From the NCBI GenBank assembly GCA_951394045.1, contig OX595995.1, forward strand, positions 1,364,001 through 1,428,000: a DNA stretch of 64,000 bases. Reading direction: 5' to 3'. Within the stretch, counting starts at the first letter, position 1, and every line of letters begins with the position of its first letter. This stretch comes from Nitzschia sp. DOCU1. Lineage: Eukaryota > Bacillariophyta > Bacillariophyceae > Bacillariales > Bacillariaceae. The notes below the pieces were generated by a model. It was not told the DNA's origin and searched no databases. It was given only the letters and a program-made list of their open reading frames with translations. Both the position numbers and the translations under genes were made by a program. Below are positions 43,037-52,623 of this stretch, piece by piece.

Positions 43037-43053
43037 ACAATGTTTTTGTTGTT

Positions 43054-45063
43054 CTAACGTTCCGGACAGTCTCCCCCATCGAAGCCACATGCCTCGCTTG
43101 CATAGTCTCCCCCATCGCATTTACCGTCTCCGATCCAATGAGGCATGCCAACGTTACAGTTGGGGTATACTTCGGACACGAAGCCCGAGTCACATACCTT
43201 TGTGACATGATTACAAATCTCTGAAGCACATTCAAAGTGCCCACGGCAGCGTTCGCCATCTTTTAGGCAGTCTCCGCCATCAAAGCCGCACTCCACTGTC
43301 CCGTATAATCTACCATCGCACACCCCATCCCCAATCCTCGATCGCTTTTCTACATGACAGTCGGGATACAATTCGGGATACCATTTATTCACAGCGTCGC
43401 AATCACCGCCATCATAGCCACAAGCTTTTGTATTGTAGTCACCAAACATACAAGTAACGCGAACGCGAGGACCACAGCCCCAACAATTGTGTCCATCAAA
43501 ACTACAGAGATCGCAAAATCCATCCCCAATCCTATACGGTTCATCCACATGACAGTCTGGGTACTTCTCCGCGAGCGCAAGACAGTCACCGCCGTCATAG
43601 CCACATTCGACGGTCATATAAGGTCCGCCATCACAATATCCATCTCCAATCTTATATGGTTCGTCCACAATACAACCAGGAAACTTGTCCATGAACTCGA
43701 CACAGTCACCACCATCAAAGGCACACTCCGCCGTCATATATAAACGACCATCACACTGCCCATCCCCAATGATATGTGGACTCTCCACATAACAATCGGG
43801 ATACTGTTTGGACGAAACGCCACGAGTATAGTCACATTCTACCCCCCCATCAATAAGAATCTTGGGTGGGATGTAATAAATGAAGCATTCGCCAGTATCA
43901 TCGTCACATGTTTCGCTCGTGCACGATTTATCTATATAGGTGAGGCCGTTCCAGACGGTAACACCACAAAGAGCCAGGAAAAATACAACCAACGACACCC
44001 AGAAAACTTTGGATTTTTCTTGTCGGCTTTCTACCGAACGTAGCAAAAAGCGAACACGAGACAATGCAAAAACAGTTCCAGCAAAGACCCATGTCTGAAA
44101 CGCATACCCAAGCCACAGACGATTGCGAAGGGAGGAAATGATCGGAAAAACAGCGAACCAAAATAGACACGAGGAGGCAGCGGAGACTCTTTGCGCTTCT
44201 CGTAAGCGTTGCTCGTCATCAGGTGCGTAGTCTTGGAGTCTGATGGAAGAGCAGAAGGACCTTGTCGGTAAGACCATTAGAAGTGTCGCAAGGAACAGAA
44301 GACAACCCGCGGGCATGAATAAGTAAACTGGATCGTAGTAAGTTTCACCGTAGTAAGTCCCGTCCGAAATCAATTGGATAAAACCTTTAATATTGAAAAG
44401 GATGGCAATGCCATAAAACACCATGGCGCCCGATAGAATACGCCGGTACTCTATCTTCTTGTTGAGCATATCTTCTTCATGTTGAATGTTCACTTCGTCT
44501 GCCGGTGTGACTTCTGGAGCAAGGTCTGCTTTGACAAGCATTGGCGGGGCATTCGTGTCGTCGATGGCATCATTAGAGTGTGATCTAGCAGCTGACAGCT
44601 GCTGCTCTTCGGTGTGACTATTTGTGACTATGCCGGCAACCTCTACAACATCGGGTTCGGCGGTTTCCTCATCATTTTCGCATGAGATATCCAATACATC
44701 ATGTTCTTCCATACTAGCTGTAGAGCTTTCTATCAATTGGCGGGCGGATTTCTCATCTGTCTTTGCAGTTACGTTGAATAGTGAGCAGTGACCTGGAGCG
44801 ACTGGAGGGGCAACCTCGACCCCTTTCTTGGCACTTTCCTGCTCCACACCCCTATCCTCATTAGCTTTTGAAGAAGTGGCCATGCCATTCGTCTCGTCGA
44901 TCTCTGCCGTGGCGGTAAAAAGTGAATATAGCTCACCAGGAGCGAAAGGAGCCACCAGCTGAATGACTTTGGCTCTTTCCTCTTCCACTTTTGAAGTCAT
45001 CGTGCCTTTGTGCTGAAATGTTCTGTGGCACCCGCCCCCGCCGCCGCATAATGATGAGTTCAT
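43054..45063 (-). CDS. Multi-span LNR-repeat membrane protein (LNR-C)
   Basis: 669 residues from ATG 45063; a second ATG at 45000 is possible. An acidic cytosolic N-terminus (about 1-205) is followed by about five spans (ILSGAMVFYGIAILF, LFMPAGCLLFLATLLMV, SSCLFWFAVFPIISSL, LGYAFQTWVFAGTVFALS, VFWVSLVVFFLALCGVTVW). The C-terminal part has five LNR-type repeats with IGDG-x-C and CGYDGGDC cores, Asp and Cys residues that would bind calcium and form disulfides outside the cell. One repeat carries a long Cys-rich insert. It ends at FDGGDCPER, about 70 residues earlier than its neighbour LNR-D, next to the GT10 remnant, so the 3' end may be truncated. Ligand or role is unknown. Confidence 0.85.
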   Translation of the reverse strand: MNSSLCGGGGGCHRTFQHKGTMTSKVEEERAKVIQLVAPFAPGELYSLFTATAEIDETNGMATSSKANEDRGVEQESAKKGVEVAPPVAPGHCSLFNVTAKTDEKSARQLIESSTASMEEHDVLDISCENDEETAEPDVVEVAGIVTNSHTEEQQLSAARSHSNDAIDDTNAPPMLVKADLAPEVTPADEVNIQHEEDMLNKKIEYRRILSGAMVFYGIAILFNIKGFIQLISDGTYYGETYYDPVYLFMPAGCLLFLATLLMVLPTRSFCSSIRLQDYAPDDEQRLREAQRVSAASSCLFWFAVFPIISSLRNRLWLGYAFQTWVFAGTVFALSRVRFLLRSVESRQEKSKVFWVSLVVFFLALCGVTVWNGLTYIDKSCTSETCDDDTGECFIYYIPPKILIDGGVECDYTRGVSSKQYPDCYVESPHIIGDGQCDGRLYMTAECAFDGGDCVEFMDKFPGCIVDEPYKIGDGYCDGGPYMTVECGYDGGDCLALAEKYPDCHVDEPYRIGDGFCDLCSFDGHNCWGCGPRVRVTCMFGDYNTKACGYDGGDCDAVNKWYPELYPDCHVEKRSRIGDGVCDGRLYGTVECGFDGGDCLKDGERCRGHFECASEICNHVTKVCDSGFVSEVYPNCNVGMPHWIGDGKCDGGDYASEACGFDGGDCPER

Positions 45064-45322
45064 GCTGGCGGCACATACATCGTTATCATAGTCGCACACA
45101 AGTCCTTTGCGACCGAATAAATAAGACCTCTTAGCCCATATCGGGCTGGATCTTTTGCGCTAGAGAGCGCGAACGTGGGTCGACCGCAGCGATATCATAT
45201 CGGAGCAAATAAGACCTCTCGGGGTCGAATGTCTGCCCGCCTAAAAATATGATGCCGTGATCATTCTGCGAAAAGAATCCCAACCCGCACGAATGCGTTA
45301 GACTATTCATTATTACGAGGTC
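45064..45322. promoter_or_regulatory. Bidirectional promoter region of LNR-C and LNR-D
   Basis: 259 bp between divergent ATG codons. The 12-bp word aataagacctct occurs twice in the same orientation, at 45120-45131 and 45208-45219. These may be shared control sites, but no factor can be named. Confidence 0.5.
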
Positions 45323-47734
45323 ATGCTGAGCCAGAGGAGACGTCAGAAGAGACATACTAGAACGGAGGAGAGAGAAAGCGCCCGTCAGGCGAGAGAAAGG
45401 TCTACAGACCAGGAGGAGAATGTTCTAGACGAGAGTAGTAGTGGAGACGATGAGGAACAACGACCGGGTGCTGTGCGGGAATTTCCAAGTCATCGTAGCG
45501 AAGCGAGCACTGAGCGATTCCTTGATGAAGGATCAAACTTTGATGACGTTGACGACACGAACGCCCCGGAAATGTTTGTGGTGGAACAAGCTGATCTTGC
45601 TCCCGAGCTCATGATTGCAGACGAAGTCCACATTCAAGAAGAAGAAGACATGATCCTCATGAAGAAGCAGTACCGCCGCATTCTATGCTTTGTCATGGTG
45701 GTTTATGGTGTTGCCATCATTTTCCATCTCTGCGGTTTTGCTCTCTTCTTTCGATACCCACCTATGGCTCGGGGGGGGCCTTGGTATGGCTTTAATTCCT
45801 TGGGTTACTTGCCCGATTTGATCGTTGCTTGTGCTCTGTTCCTTGGCGCAATTATCATGTACTTACCGATGAGGCGCTGCTCTTCCATTGCACTCGAAGA
45901 CTACGCACCTGGCGATAAGCGGCTTCTACGAGATGCACAAAGAGTCTCCACTGTCTCTATGTGTCTCGGCTCGTTCGTTGCTTTTCCGATCCTATGGTTT
46001 CTTCCCAAGCTTGAATGGCTAGGGTATGCTTTGATGACTTGCGTCTTGGCTGGAACTGTCTTTGCATTGTTGCGTGTTATCCATTTGCTACAGTCGGAAG
46101 AAAGGCGACAAGAAAAGTCCAAAGTTTTCTGGGTGTCGTTTGCGGCTTTGTTTATTTCACTTTGTGGTGCTACCGTCTGGCGCTGCCTTAGCCCAATCTA
46201 TCCTGACTGTTATGTCGAATATCCATATTGGATTGGGGATGGAGATTGTTATGGCGGTGAATATAATACAGAAGCATGCGGCTATGAGGGTGGAGACTGT
46301 CTCGCGTTCGTGGAAAAATACCCTGGCTGTCATGTGGACTCTCCATCTTCGCTTGGGGATGGATGGTGTACTGGTGGGCCTTATATGACGGTAGAATGCG
46401 GCTATGACGGCGGCGACTGTCTCGCGTTCGTCGACAAGTATCCTGGTTGCATTGTGGACGAAGTAATTAGGATTGGGGATGGAGTCTGTGATGGCGGTGC
46501 TTACAATACAGAAGCATGTGGCTATGACGGCGGCGACTGTCTCGCGCTCGTAAGGAAGTATCCTGACTGTCATGTGGAAAAGCCATGGAAACTTGGGAAT
46601 AGATATTGTCATGGCGGTGTGTATAATACATCAGCATGTGGCTATGATGGCGGCGACTGTGTCGAGTTAAACTATGAGAATGGAACGTACTATCCTGACT
46701 GTCATGTGGAACATCCCTCTTGGATTGGGGATGGATATTGTGACGGTGGGCTATATATGACGGTGGGATGTGCCTATGACGGCGGGGACTGCCTCGCATT
46801 CATGGGTAAGTATCCCGACTGCCATGTGGACCAACCGAATAGGATTGGTGATGGAACTTGTGATGGTTGGAGCTACATGACGGTGGAGTGTGCATACGAC
46901 GGCGGTGACTGTCTCGCGTTCATAGATAAGTATCCCGACTGTCATGTGGAAATGCCATCGAAGATTGGGGATGGATATTGCGATGGTGGGCTACACATGA
47001 CAGTGGAATGTGCCTATGACGGCGGTGACTGTCTCGCCTTTATGGACAGGTATCCTGGCTGCATTGTTGAGAGCCCTTCTTTGATTGGCGATGGACAATG
47101 TCATTCCGAACCATATAATACTAAAGCATGTGACTATGACGGTGGCGATTGCGACGCGAGGAATAATGGCGAATTTCCCCGCTGTCGTTTCATTGGAGAC
47201 GGAGTATGTCATGATGCAAAGTATCCCGGCTGTCATGTGGAAAATCCATCCAGGATTGGCGATGGAACATGTGATGGTAGGCTGTATGGGACAGCAGAGT
47301 GCGGCTTTGATGGGGGAGACTGCCTAGAGGCTGGCAAGCCCTGTCGTGGACATCGAGAATGTGCTTCAGAGATTTGTAATGACGTGACAAAGGTTTGTGA
47401 CTCGGGCTTCGTCTTCGAACAGTACCCCAATTGCAGAGTTGCCATGCCTCAATGGATCGGGGATGGTGATTGCGATGGCGGATACTATGCAAGCGAGGCA
47501 TGCGGCTTTGATGGGGGCGACTGTTTGCAACTTGGAGAACCATGCTTGCAGGATGACGAGTGTGCTTCAGGATTCTGCAATAATAGTACAAAAGTCTGCT
47601 ATTTGGGCATCCTTCAAGACTACCCTGATTGTGTTGTCGAATATCCGAAGAAGATTGGGGATGGAACATGCAATTTTGGTGAATATTTAACGGAAGCGTG
47701 TGGATATGATGGAGGTGACTGTCATTACTTGTAG
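45323..47734 (+). CDS. Multi-span LNR-repeat membrane protein (LNR-D)
   Basis: 803 residues from ATG 45323, single exon. Charged Arg/Glu-rich N-terminus (1-115), then about five spans between residues 118 and 287 (FVMVVYGVAIIFHLCGF, LIVACALFLGAIIMYL, MCLGSFVAFPILWFL, LGYALMTCVLAGTVFAL, VFWVSFAALFISLCGATVW). The outer part (about 290-803) has about eleven to twelve LNR-type repeats of 36-40 residues (YPDCHVE-x-P-x-x-IGDG-x-C...CAYDGGDCLAF). Two short EGF-like or Cys-pair inserts (CRGHRECASEICND and CLQDDECASGFCNN) interrupt the late repeats. In animals LNR modules guard Notch cleavage sites; here only the fold is shared. Repeats are similar enough in DNA to allow slippage or unequal exchange. 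It appears to be the intact member of the cluster. Confidence 0.9.
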   Translation: MLSQRRRQKRHTRTEERESARQARERSTDQEENVLDESSSGDDEEQRPGAVREFPSHRSEASTERFLDEGSNFDDVDDTNAPEMFVVEQADLAPELMIADEVHIQEEEDMILMKKQYRRILCFVMVVYGVAIIFHLCGFALFFRYPPMARGGPWYGFNSLGYLPDLIVACALFLGAIIMYLPMRRCSSIALEDYAPGDKRLLRDAQRVSTVSMCLGSFVAFPILWFLPKLEWLGYALMTCVLAGTVFALLRVIHLLQSEERRQEKSKVFWVSFAALFISLCGATVWRCLSPIYPDCYVEYPYWIGDGDCYGGEYNTEACGYEGGDCLAFVEKYPGCHVDSPSSLGDGWCTGGPYMTVECGYDGGDCLAFVDKYPGCIVDEVIRIGDGVCDGGAYNTEACGYDGGDCLALVRKYPDCHVEKPWKLGNRYCHGGVYNTSACGYDGGDCVELNYENGTYYPDCHVEHPSWIGDGYCDGGLYMTVGCAYDGGDCLAFMGKYPDCHVDQPNRIGDGTCDGWSYMTVECAYDGGDCLAFIDKYPDCHVEMPSKIGDGYCDGGLHMTVECAYDGGDCLAFMDRYPGCIVESPSLIGDGQCHSEPYNTKACDYDGGDCDARNNGEFPRCRFIGDGVCHDAKYPGCHVENPSRIGDGTCDGRLYGTAECGFDGGDCLEAGKPCRGHRECASEICNDVTKVCDSGFVFEQYPNCRVAMPQWIGDGDCDGGYYASEACGFDGGDCLQLGEPCLQDDECASGFCNNSTKVCYLGILQDYPDCVVEYPKKIGDGTCNFGEYLTEACGYDGGDCHYL

Positions 47735-47826
47735 CAGGAGCCTTGCCAAAGTTTCTATCATGGTAGTAAAACTAGTTGCGGTCGCTACTAGCTAGAGGAT
47801 TTTTAGCAATCGTCGGTTAAATGTTT

Positions 47827-49167
47827 CTATCGTTCTTTCTCGAATTGCGCTTCAATATCCGATATCGTTTGAAGTGCCGCCATGACTTCCGGATCTTGAG
47901 CATGATCATCGTAGTCCGAATGCGCTCGAGCAATCCAAAGCACATGGCGAAAACATTCCAACGCTTGTTGTGCTTCGCCTAAATGGCCATAGTACAAGGC
48001 CCCTAGCGCATTCCAAGTTTTGGCGAGTTCAGGATGAAATTCTTTTGCCGCAGTTTGTTTCCAATGCAAGGCTTGACGAAATTCATCTTCGGCCAAGGTA
48101 TACTCGCCCAGTTGAACATGGAGGGTAGCAATATTGTGCCATAAGACACCTTGCATCATCCATGTCGTCGTATTGTCATTCCTAGTACCCAATGGTTGTT
48201 GTTGACAGTTTTGTAATAATTCTTGATACAAGGCCAAAGCGAAGTGTGGATTTTCAAGTGCGACATGCATGTCAGCAGTATGAAATTGCAAAGCTTGCCG
48301 AGTCGAGTCATCTGGAACCACTTGCAAGGCTTGTTGATATACTTGCAAAGCTTGTTCATAATCATGCCACATCCGATGAATCAATCCTTGATTATCCAAA
48401 CACTTGACCAATAGAGTCGGATTGGTATCCAATAACCCTTCAGCCTTGACTAGATATTCCATGGCTGTGTCTAATAGTGAAGCTTGTGGTTGTTCTTCGT
48501 GTCGAAAAAAGTACCATCCCGCCAAGGATATATAGACGTGCCCTTCTTGTACCTTGTTGTTTTGCTCTAGAAAATACTCCAAGGCGTGCTCATACAACCG
48601 CTTGGAAGCTTCAAAGTTGCCCAGTCTTAGTTGTAATTTCCCTTGATTGTGAATGCTCTCCGCTTGTTCGGGCGAATGCTCTGAACAAAACCTGGCGAAA
48701 TGACGTTGCACCTCCAGGGCTTCTTCCCAATATTCCAAGGCCATGTAGGCATGATACAATCGATCCAAGACATCCACGAGATCCCGAGGCTGTGATTGCA
48801 GTAGCTCTTGATATTCTTGTAAACAAGTTTGAAGTTCTAGTTCTTGGTCCGATAATGGATTTTCCACACTACTTTCTTGTTTGAGCAGTGCAGCTGACGA
48901 TGGAAACTGAGTGGGGTCAAAGACTACGGTGTCGTCCTCATTCGATGATGATTGTGGATGTTGATGCAGGGATGACGAAAACGTTCGACGTGTTATCCGA
49001 GAATACGTTCGTGGGGATTCAGCTGCTGGTCGTATTACCATTGCCATGGCTCTTCCTGGGGCAGCAGCATCGCAGAGACTTCTCGTAGCGGCCCGCCGTA
49101 ACAGCGCCCTTTGGAGTGATCCGACGGTCGCTGTCGTCGTCCTCCACATAGTTGCGGTTGGAATCAT
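47827..49167 (-). CDS. TPR protein with mitochondrial-type presequence
   Basis: 446 residues from ATG 49167 (a second ATG six codons on is possible). The first 65 residues are rich in Arg, Ala, Ser and Thr with almost no acidic residue, ending RITRRTFSSS, as in a mitochondrial presequence. Residues about 130-440 are TPR repeats: YHAYMALEYWEEALEVQRHF, NQGKLQLRLGNFEASKRLYEHAL, NQGLIHRMWHDYEQALQVYQQAL, NIATLHVQLGEYTLAEDEFRQAL, and NALGALYYGHLGEAQQALECFRHVL. The order resembles kinesin-light-chain-like TPR proteins. It is likely a scaffold; partner unknown. Confidence 0.8.
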   Translation of the reverse strand: MIPTATMWRTTTATVGSLQRALLRRAATRSLCDAAAPGRAMAMVIRPAAESPRTYSRITRRTFSSSLHQHPQSSSNEDDTVVFDPTQFPSSAALLKQESSVENPLSDQELELQTCLQEYQELLQSQPRDLVDVLDRLYHAYMALEYWEEALEVQRHFARFCSEHSPEQAESIHNQGKLQLRLGNFEASKRLYEHALEYFLEQNNKVQEGHVYISLAGWYFFRHEEQPQASLLDTAMEYLVKAEGLLDTNPTLLVKCLDNQGLIHRMWHDYEQALQVYQQALQVVPDDSTRQALQFHTADMHVALENPHFALALYQELLQNCQQQPLGTRNDNTTTWMMQGVLWHNIATLHVQLGEYTLAEDEFRQALHWKQTAAKEFHPELAKTWNALGALYYGHLGEAQQALECFRHVLWIARAHSDYDDHAQDPEVMAALQTISDIEAQFEKER

Positions 49168-49340
49168 TTTTCGTATCGTCGAGATTAGCAGTGTTAGATC
49201 CAGATGAGTAGACTTCTATCACCGAAATGCAAAAGAGAGAGGGCATCTCTCATCATGATGACAGCGGCATGATAGTGGGATGCATGTGCACAAAAAAATC
49301 GGCAAATTTTCCACACTGACGGATGAGATTTTGATTAGCT

Positions 49341-49365
49341 CGATTCCGCGCGAAGCGCGGAATCG
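49341..49365. repeat. Perfect hairpin
   Basis: 11-bp arms (cgattccgcgc and gcgcggaatcg) around a gaa loop, 16 bp inside the left inverted repeat. Confidence 0.85.
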
Positions 49366-49719
49366 CTTTCTGGTAAACTAAGATCCTTGCTACTCTTCTT
49401 GCTGAGACAGCCACGAGGATCGCTTTGGATCTCTCTGAAAGATCTGTAAGCTGCATGCTCCTCGAGCTGTATGACTACATTCACTCAACGAATAACACCA
49501 CTACTCTAGCTAGCTAGATCTGCGAGAGCAATAGCGATCATGCCAGCCACATCACTGCTAATGTTCTTGCTCTGTCTTGTTATGTTACTTTATGACTATA
49601 GCGGCGGGGGCGTCGGCGTCAACGACGCCAGTGCTAGCCGGAGCATTATCATTAACATTACGCTACTTCACGGCCCCAGTAGACGACGACGCAAGTACTA
49701 TCGGTAGCTAGTAGAGCAC

Positions 49720-49990
49720 GCGCTTTCGTCACACTAGATTTCGCAATGCACGCTTTTCGGAACACAATATTTCGTAAGACGCGATTTCGCACCACTCGCT
49801 TTCGTAACACTACGCGATTTCCTAAGACTTCACAAGACGCAATTTCGTAAAACAAGATTTCATAAGAAGCCCTTTCGCACCACACAACGCGATTTCGCAA
49901 GACGCGCTTTCGTAACTCCAGTGATTTCCCGAGATTTCACAACACGCAGTTTCGTAACACACTATTTTGCAACCACGCGATTTCGGAACA
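49720..49990. repeat. Degenerate minisatellite, TTTCG-type units
   Basis: About 270 bp of units of roughly 15-18 bp built on CGCGATTTCGTAACAC with many substitutions. Confidence 0.7.
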
Positions 49991-50012
49991 GCCGCGTTCG
50001 CCACGCGGGTGA

Positions 50013-50115
50013 AGCTAAATTCGTAGCTCTGCGTACATACTTATGCTAAATTTGAAGCTCTGCGTGGAATACTTATGCTAAATTTGAAGCTCTGCGTAGA
50101 ATACTTATGCTAAGT
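50013..50115. repeat. 32-bp tandem repeat, about 3.3 copies
   Basis: Copies of gctaaatttgaagctctgcg followed by tagaatacttat; the middle copies are almost identical and the outer ones diverge. Confidence 0.85.
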
Positions 50116-50724
50116 TCCAAGCACTGCGCGCCGAATCGACTTCGACCTCCATAGTATTTTTCATTTCCCCATCCGTCAGTGTGGCAAGTTACCCTAAAAA
50201 TCTCACGTTGCTACTACAGAATCGATTGATTGGACCGCGAAGATCCAATCGTTCATGCAGTCGAATCAGTCTATCCCCTGGATCGAATTTGTCCAATCAT
50301 GCAGTACTATCGGGAAAAATGCAACGGTAGAGAAATAGCACGATTTCAACCTGCTACTATTACTCAAACATATCATCTGCTGTCCAAGACAACTATTCCA
50401 TGACAGAGTTCATCGACTACTACAACTCATAGTAAATGGCGACGACGTTACTCTTGTCCGGACCTGATTTGGGAGGGGCATTCTTTCTTGGATGCTAGTA
50501 GCGAAGGGAACCTCTGACGGCGCCTCTGAGGAAGGATAGAACAAAGTTCCGGGCTCCCAACAGACCAGATGGCTCACTCAAAAATGCAAGAACTATACTC
50601 CCTTGCAACACGACCTGGGGGGCAGCTCGAGTGCCAGCGCCGAGGTAGAGTGGCACCGTCGTGTTCCAAGAAGCTTTCAGTCATTGTGGAAGCTTGCTTG
50701 CGCTCCCTTCCAAAATCCTCGCCA

Positions 50725-51483
50725 TTATTCATTAGCATCGTCATCATCCAACAGTAGTAACTCACTCATGGCTTGAGCTACCATTTCATTGGTGGCTACT
50801 TGCAATCGAAGTCGTGGTGCATAATAGGAACGCAATCGACTGTGAACTTGGCGTGACAGCCATTGTTCGGCTCCTCGTTCTTGTAAATGACGCTTGACCT
50901 TTTCGACCAGAATCGAATACGTCATTTTATGATTTTTGTCTCGAGGCAAATCCAACAAGATTCCATACGGCAAGGTCCAAAAGACCTTGGCGAGTCGTCC
51001 ATTGGAATTGACTTGTACTTGTAAAAACACTAACGGTTCTCCTCGTATAGTCCAAAAATTATTTGGTTCTTTTTCACAATAGGCTTCGATACATTCGGTC
51101 GCAACAGTCAAAATACGTTCTGCTTCGGACAATTGACGATGTGTCAAGGATTTATGGTGGGTATTGTCCTCGGACGCAGGCAGAGGTTTGGTGCGTTTGG
51201 TCTTGTGTTGAATTTCATAAGCGGTTCGTTCGAGAGACGCACGGCCTTGACTAATGATGGATTCCAAACCAAGATTATTACTACTACCCACATCAGAAAG
51301 ATGAGTGGTAGTTGTTGAGTAGTAATACTGATTTGTCGTCGACGTATCGAAAAGAATGGCAGGCGGAAAAGACAAACGAGAAAGGACACCATTCTGCCGC
51401 CGTCGAAAGATATCGGCTAAAGATCTCCTCATCACCGTTGCCCTTCCGACTTGCATCAATCCATGATGTGCCATGTTAGCCAT
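50725..51483 (-). CDS. RbfA-like ribosome-binding factor, organellar
   Basis: 252 residues from ATG 51483. The N-terminal 50 or so residues are rich in Arg, Met, Ser and Thr without a clear membrane span, an organelle-targeting profile. The C-terminal 110 residues resemble the RbfA KH-type fold: beta strands FLQVQVNSNGRLAKVFWTL, then an insert, a helix EKVKRHLQERGAEQWLSRQVHSRL and YAPRLRLQV. RbfA helps mature the small ribosomal subunit near the 16S 5' helix. Match is by pattern only, so a moderate call. Divergent from the Rab gene, with 522 bp between starts. Confidence 0.6.
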   Translation of the reverse strand: MANMAHHGLMQVGRATVMRRSLADIFRRRQNGVLSRLSFPPAILFDTSTTNQYYYSTTTTHLSDVGSSNNLGLESIISQGRASLERTAYEIQHKTKRTKPLPASEDNTHHKSLTHRQLSEAERILTVATECIEAYCEKEPNNFWTIRGEPLVFLQVQVNSNGRLAKVFWTLPYGILLDLPRDKNHKMTYSILVEKVKRHLQERGAEQWLSRQVHSRLRSYYAPRLRLQVATNEMVAQAMSELLLLDDDDANE

Positions 51484-52005
51484 GAGATGGATGGAACGTT
51501 GACTGTCAATTCGGCTAGAGGATGTGCCATGAGATCATGATGCCGACAACCATTGCCGCCAAGGGAAAATAGTGGCGGGAAATTCAGGATGTGGTCCGCG
51601 AAGTCAATCTTGCATGAGACGACGGACAGACAGAGGTGAAAGCGGCGGGAGCAATGACTTTGAGTTATTTAGCCTGGAGTCCCGTAAGACCCGGCTCGCT
51701 CACGTAAATAGTCTACGAGTGAGTCCTACCAAAGAGAATTCTTTCAAAATTTGTAGGCATTCTCAACGCATGTCTTTGCGCCTGCCGGGGTTGAACGCCG
51801 GCCTCCCGCTTTTTCTTGCTTCACCACCACTATCCGCGTTACAGCGGCGGCGCCGTGGTGGTCGCTTGCTTCTCTCATCATCATCATCATCATCATCAGT
51901 CTCTATTGTTGTAGTGGAGGGATTGCTTTATTTGCTCTCTTTTCTTCTTGTTATTGCTTCACCTCCTTTCTCCCGTCTTGTTATTTATTAATACTGTATT
52001 TGATC
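51484..52005. promoter_or_regulatory. Divergent upstream region with TCA repeat
   Basis: 522 bp between the RbfA-like and Rab starts. A (TCA)n simple repeat lies at 51875-51899 on the Rab side. Long pyrimidine-rich stretches precede the Rab ATG (ttcttcttgttattgcttc). Confidence 0.5.
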
Positions 52006-52623
52006 ATGGCTTCTGGAAGCGCCCCCTACGATATTCAAATCAAGTTGCTGATGATCGGCGACTCCGGAGTCGGTAAGACTTGTTTGTTGTTGCGTTACGC
52101 CAACGACTCGTTCAGTCCCACCTTCATTACGACGATCGGCATTGACTTCAAAATCAAGAACGTCGATATCGACGGCACCAAAATCAAGCTGCAAATCTGG
52201 GACACGGCCGGTCAAGAGCGCTTCCGAACGATTACTACCTCGTACTTTCGCGGCGCGCAGGGCATTTTGCTGGTCTATGATGTGACGGACCGTCGCTCGT
52301 TTGAAAGTATTCGCAACTGGATCAGTCAGATTCAGCAACATGCCGATGTGCATGTCAACAAACTCTTGGTGGGAAACAAGTGTGATATGTTGGACGAAAA
52401 GGTGGTCTCGACAGAAGAAGGTGAAAAGCTGGCCCGGGAATTTAATATTCCATTTTTTGAGTGTTCGGCCAAGAATGACATCAATGTCGATGAGTCCTTT
52501 ATTAGCATCGCCAGAGCTGTCAAGGATCGATTGGTAGCAGATGGAGCTGGAGGTCCGGCCAAGCAGAACCAGGGTATCAAGGTGGGAGGACCGGCTGCCC
52601 CGGCCAAGAAGCAGTGCTGCTAG
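52006..52623 (+). CDS. Rab8/Sec4-like small GTPase
   Basis: 205 residues from ATG 52006. All G motifs are present: P-loop GDSGVGKT, switch I with [29 protein letters not shown] and ECSAK. The effector sequence IGIDFKI and RabF segments ([14 protein letters not shown]) match the Rab8/Rab10/Sec4/Ypt1 branch. The C-terminus ends in Cys-Cys for double geranylgeranylation. Such Rabs act in Golgi-to-plasma-membrane transport. Rab8 versus Rab1 cannot be settled by eye, but TTIGIDF favours Rab8/Sec4. Confidence 0.93.
   Translation: MASGSAPYDIQIKLLMIGDSGVGKTCLLLRYANDSFSPTFITTIGIDFKIKNVDIDGTKIKLQIWDTAGQERFRTITTSYFRGAQGILLVYDVTDRRSFESIRNWISQIQQHADVHVNKLLVGNKCDMLDEKVVSTEEGEKLAREFNIPFFECSAKNDINVDESFISIARAVKDRLVADGAGGPAKQNQGIKVGGPAAPAKKQCC

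Larger units (their letters stand above)
49311..50184. mobile_element. Inverted-repeat element with internal minisatellites
   Basis: CCACACTGACGGATG at 49311-49325 is repeated in exact inverted form at 50170-50184, bounding 874 bp that contain no coding frame of interest. Inside are a perfect hairpin (49341-49365), a degenerate tandem array (about 49720-49990) and a 32-bp tandem array (50013-50115). This fits a non-autonomous transposon. No clear target duplication was seen next to the repeats, so the boundaries may be inexact. Confidence 0.55.

Noticed and set aside
49658..50004. Repeat-rich minus frames
   Set aside because: They are simply translations of the minisatellite.
49720..50115. 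CRISPR-like array
   Set aside because: Repeats are head-to-tail minisatellites without unique spacers, and the genome is eukaryotic.
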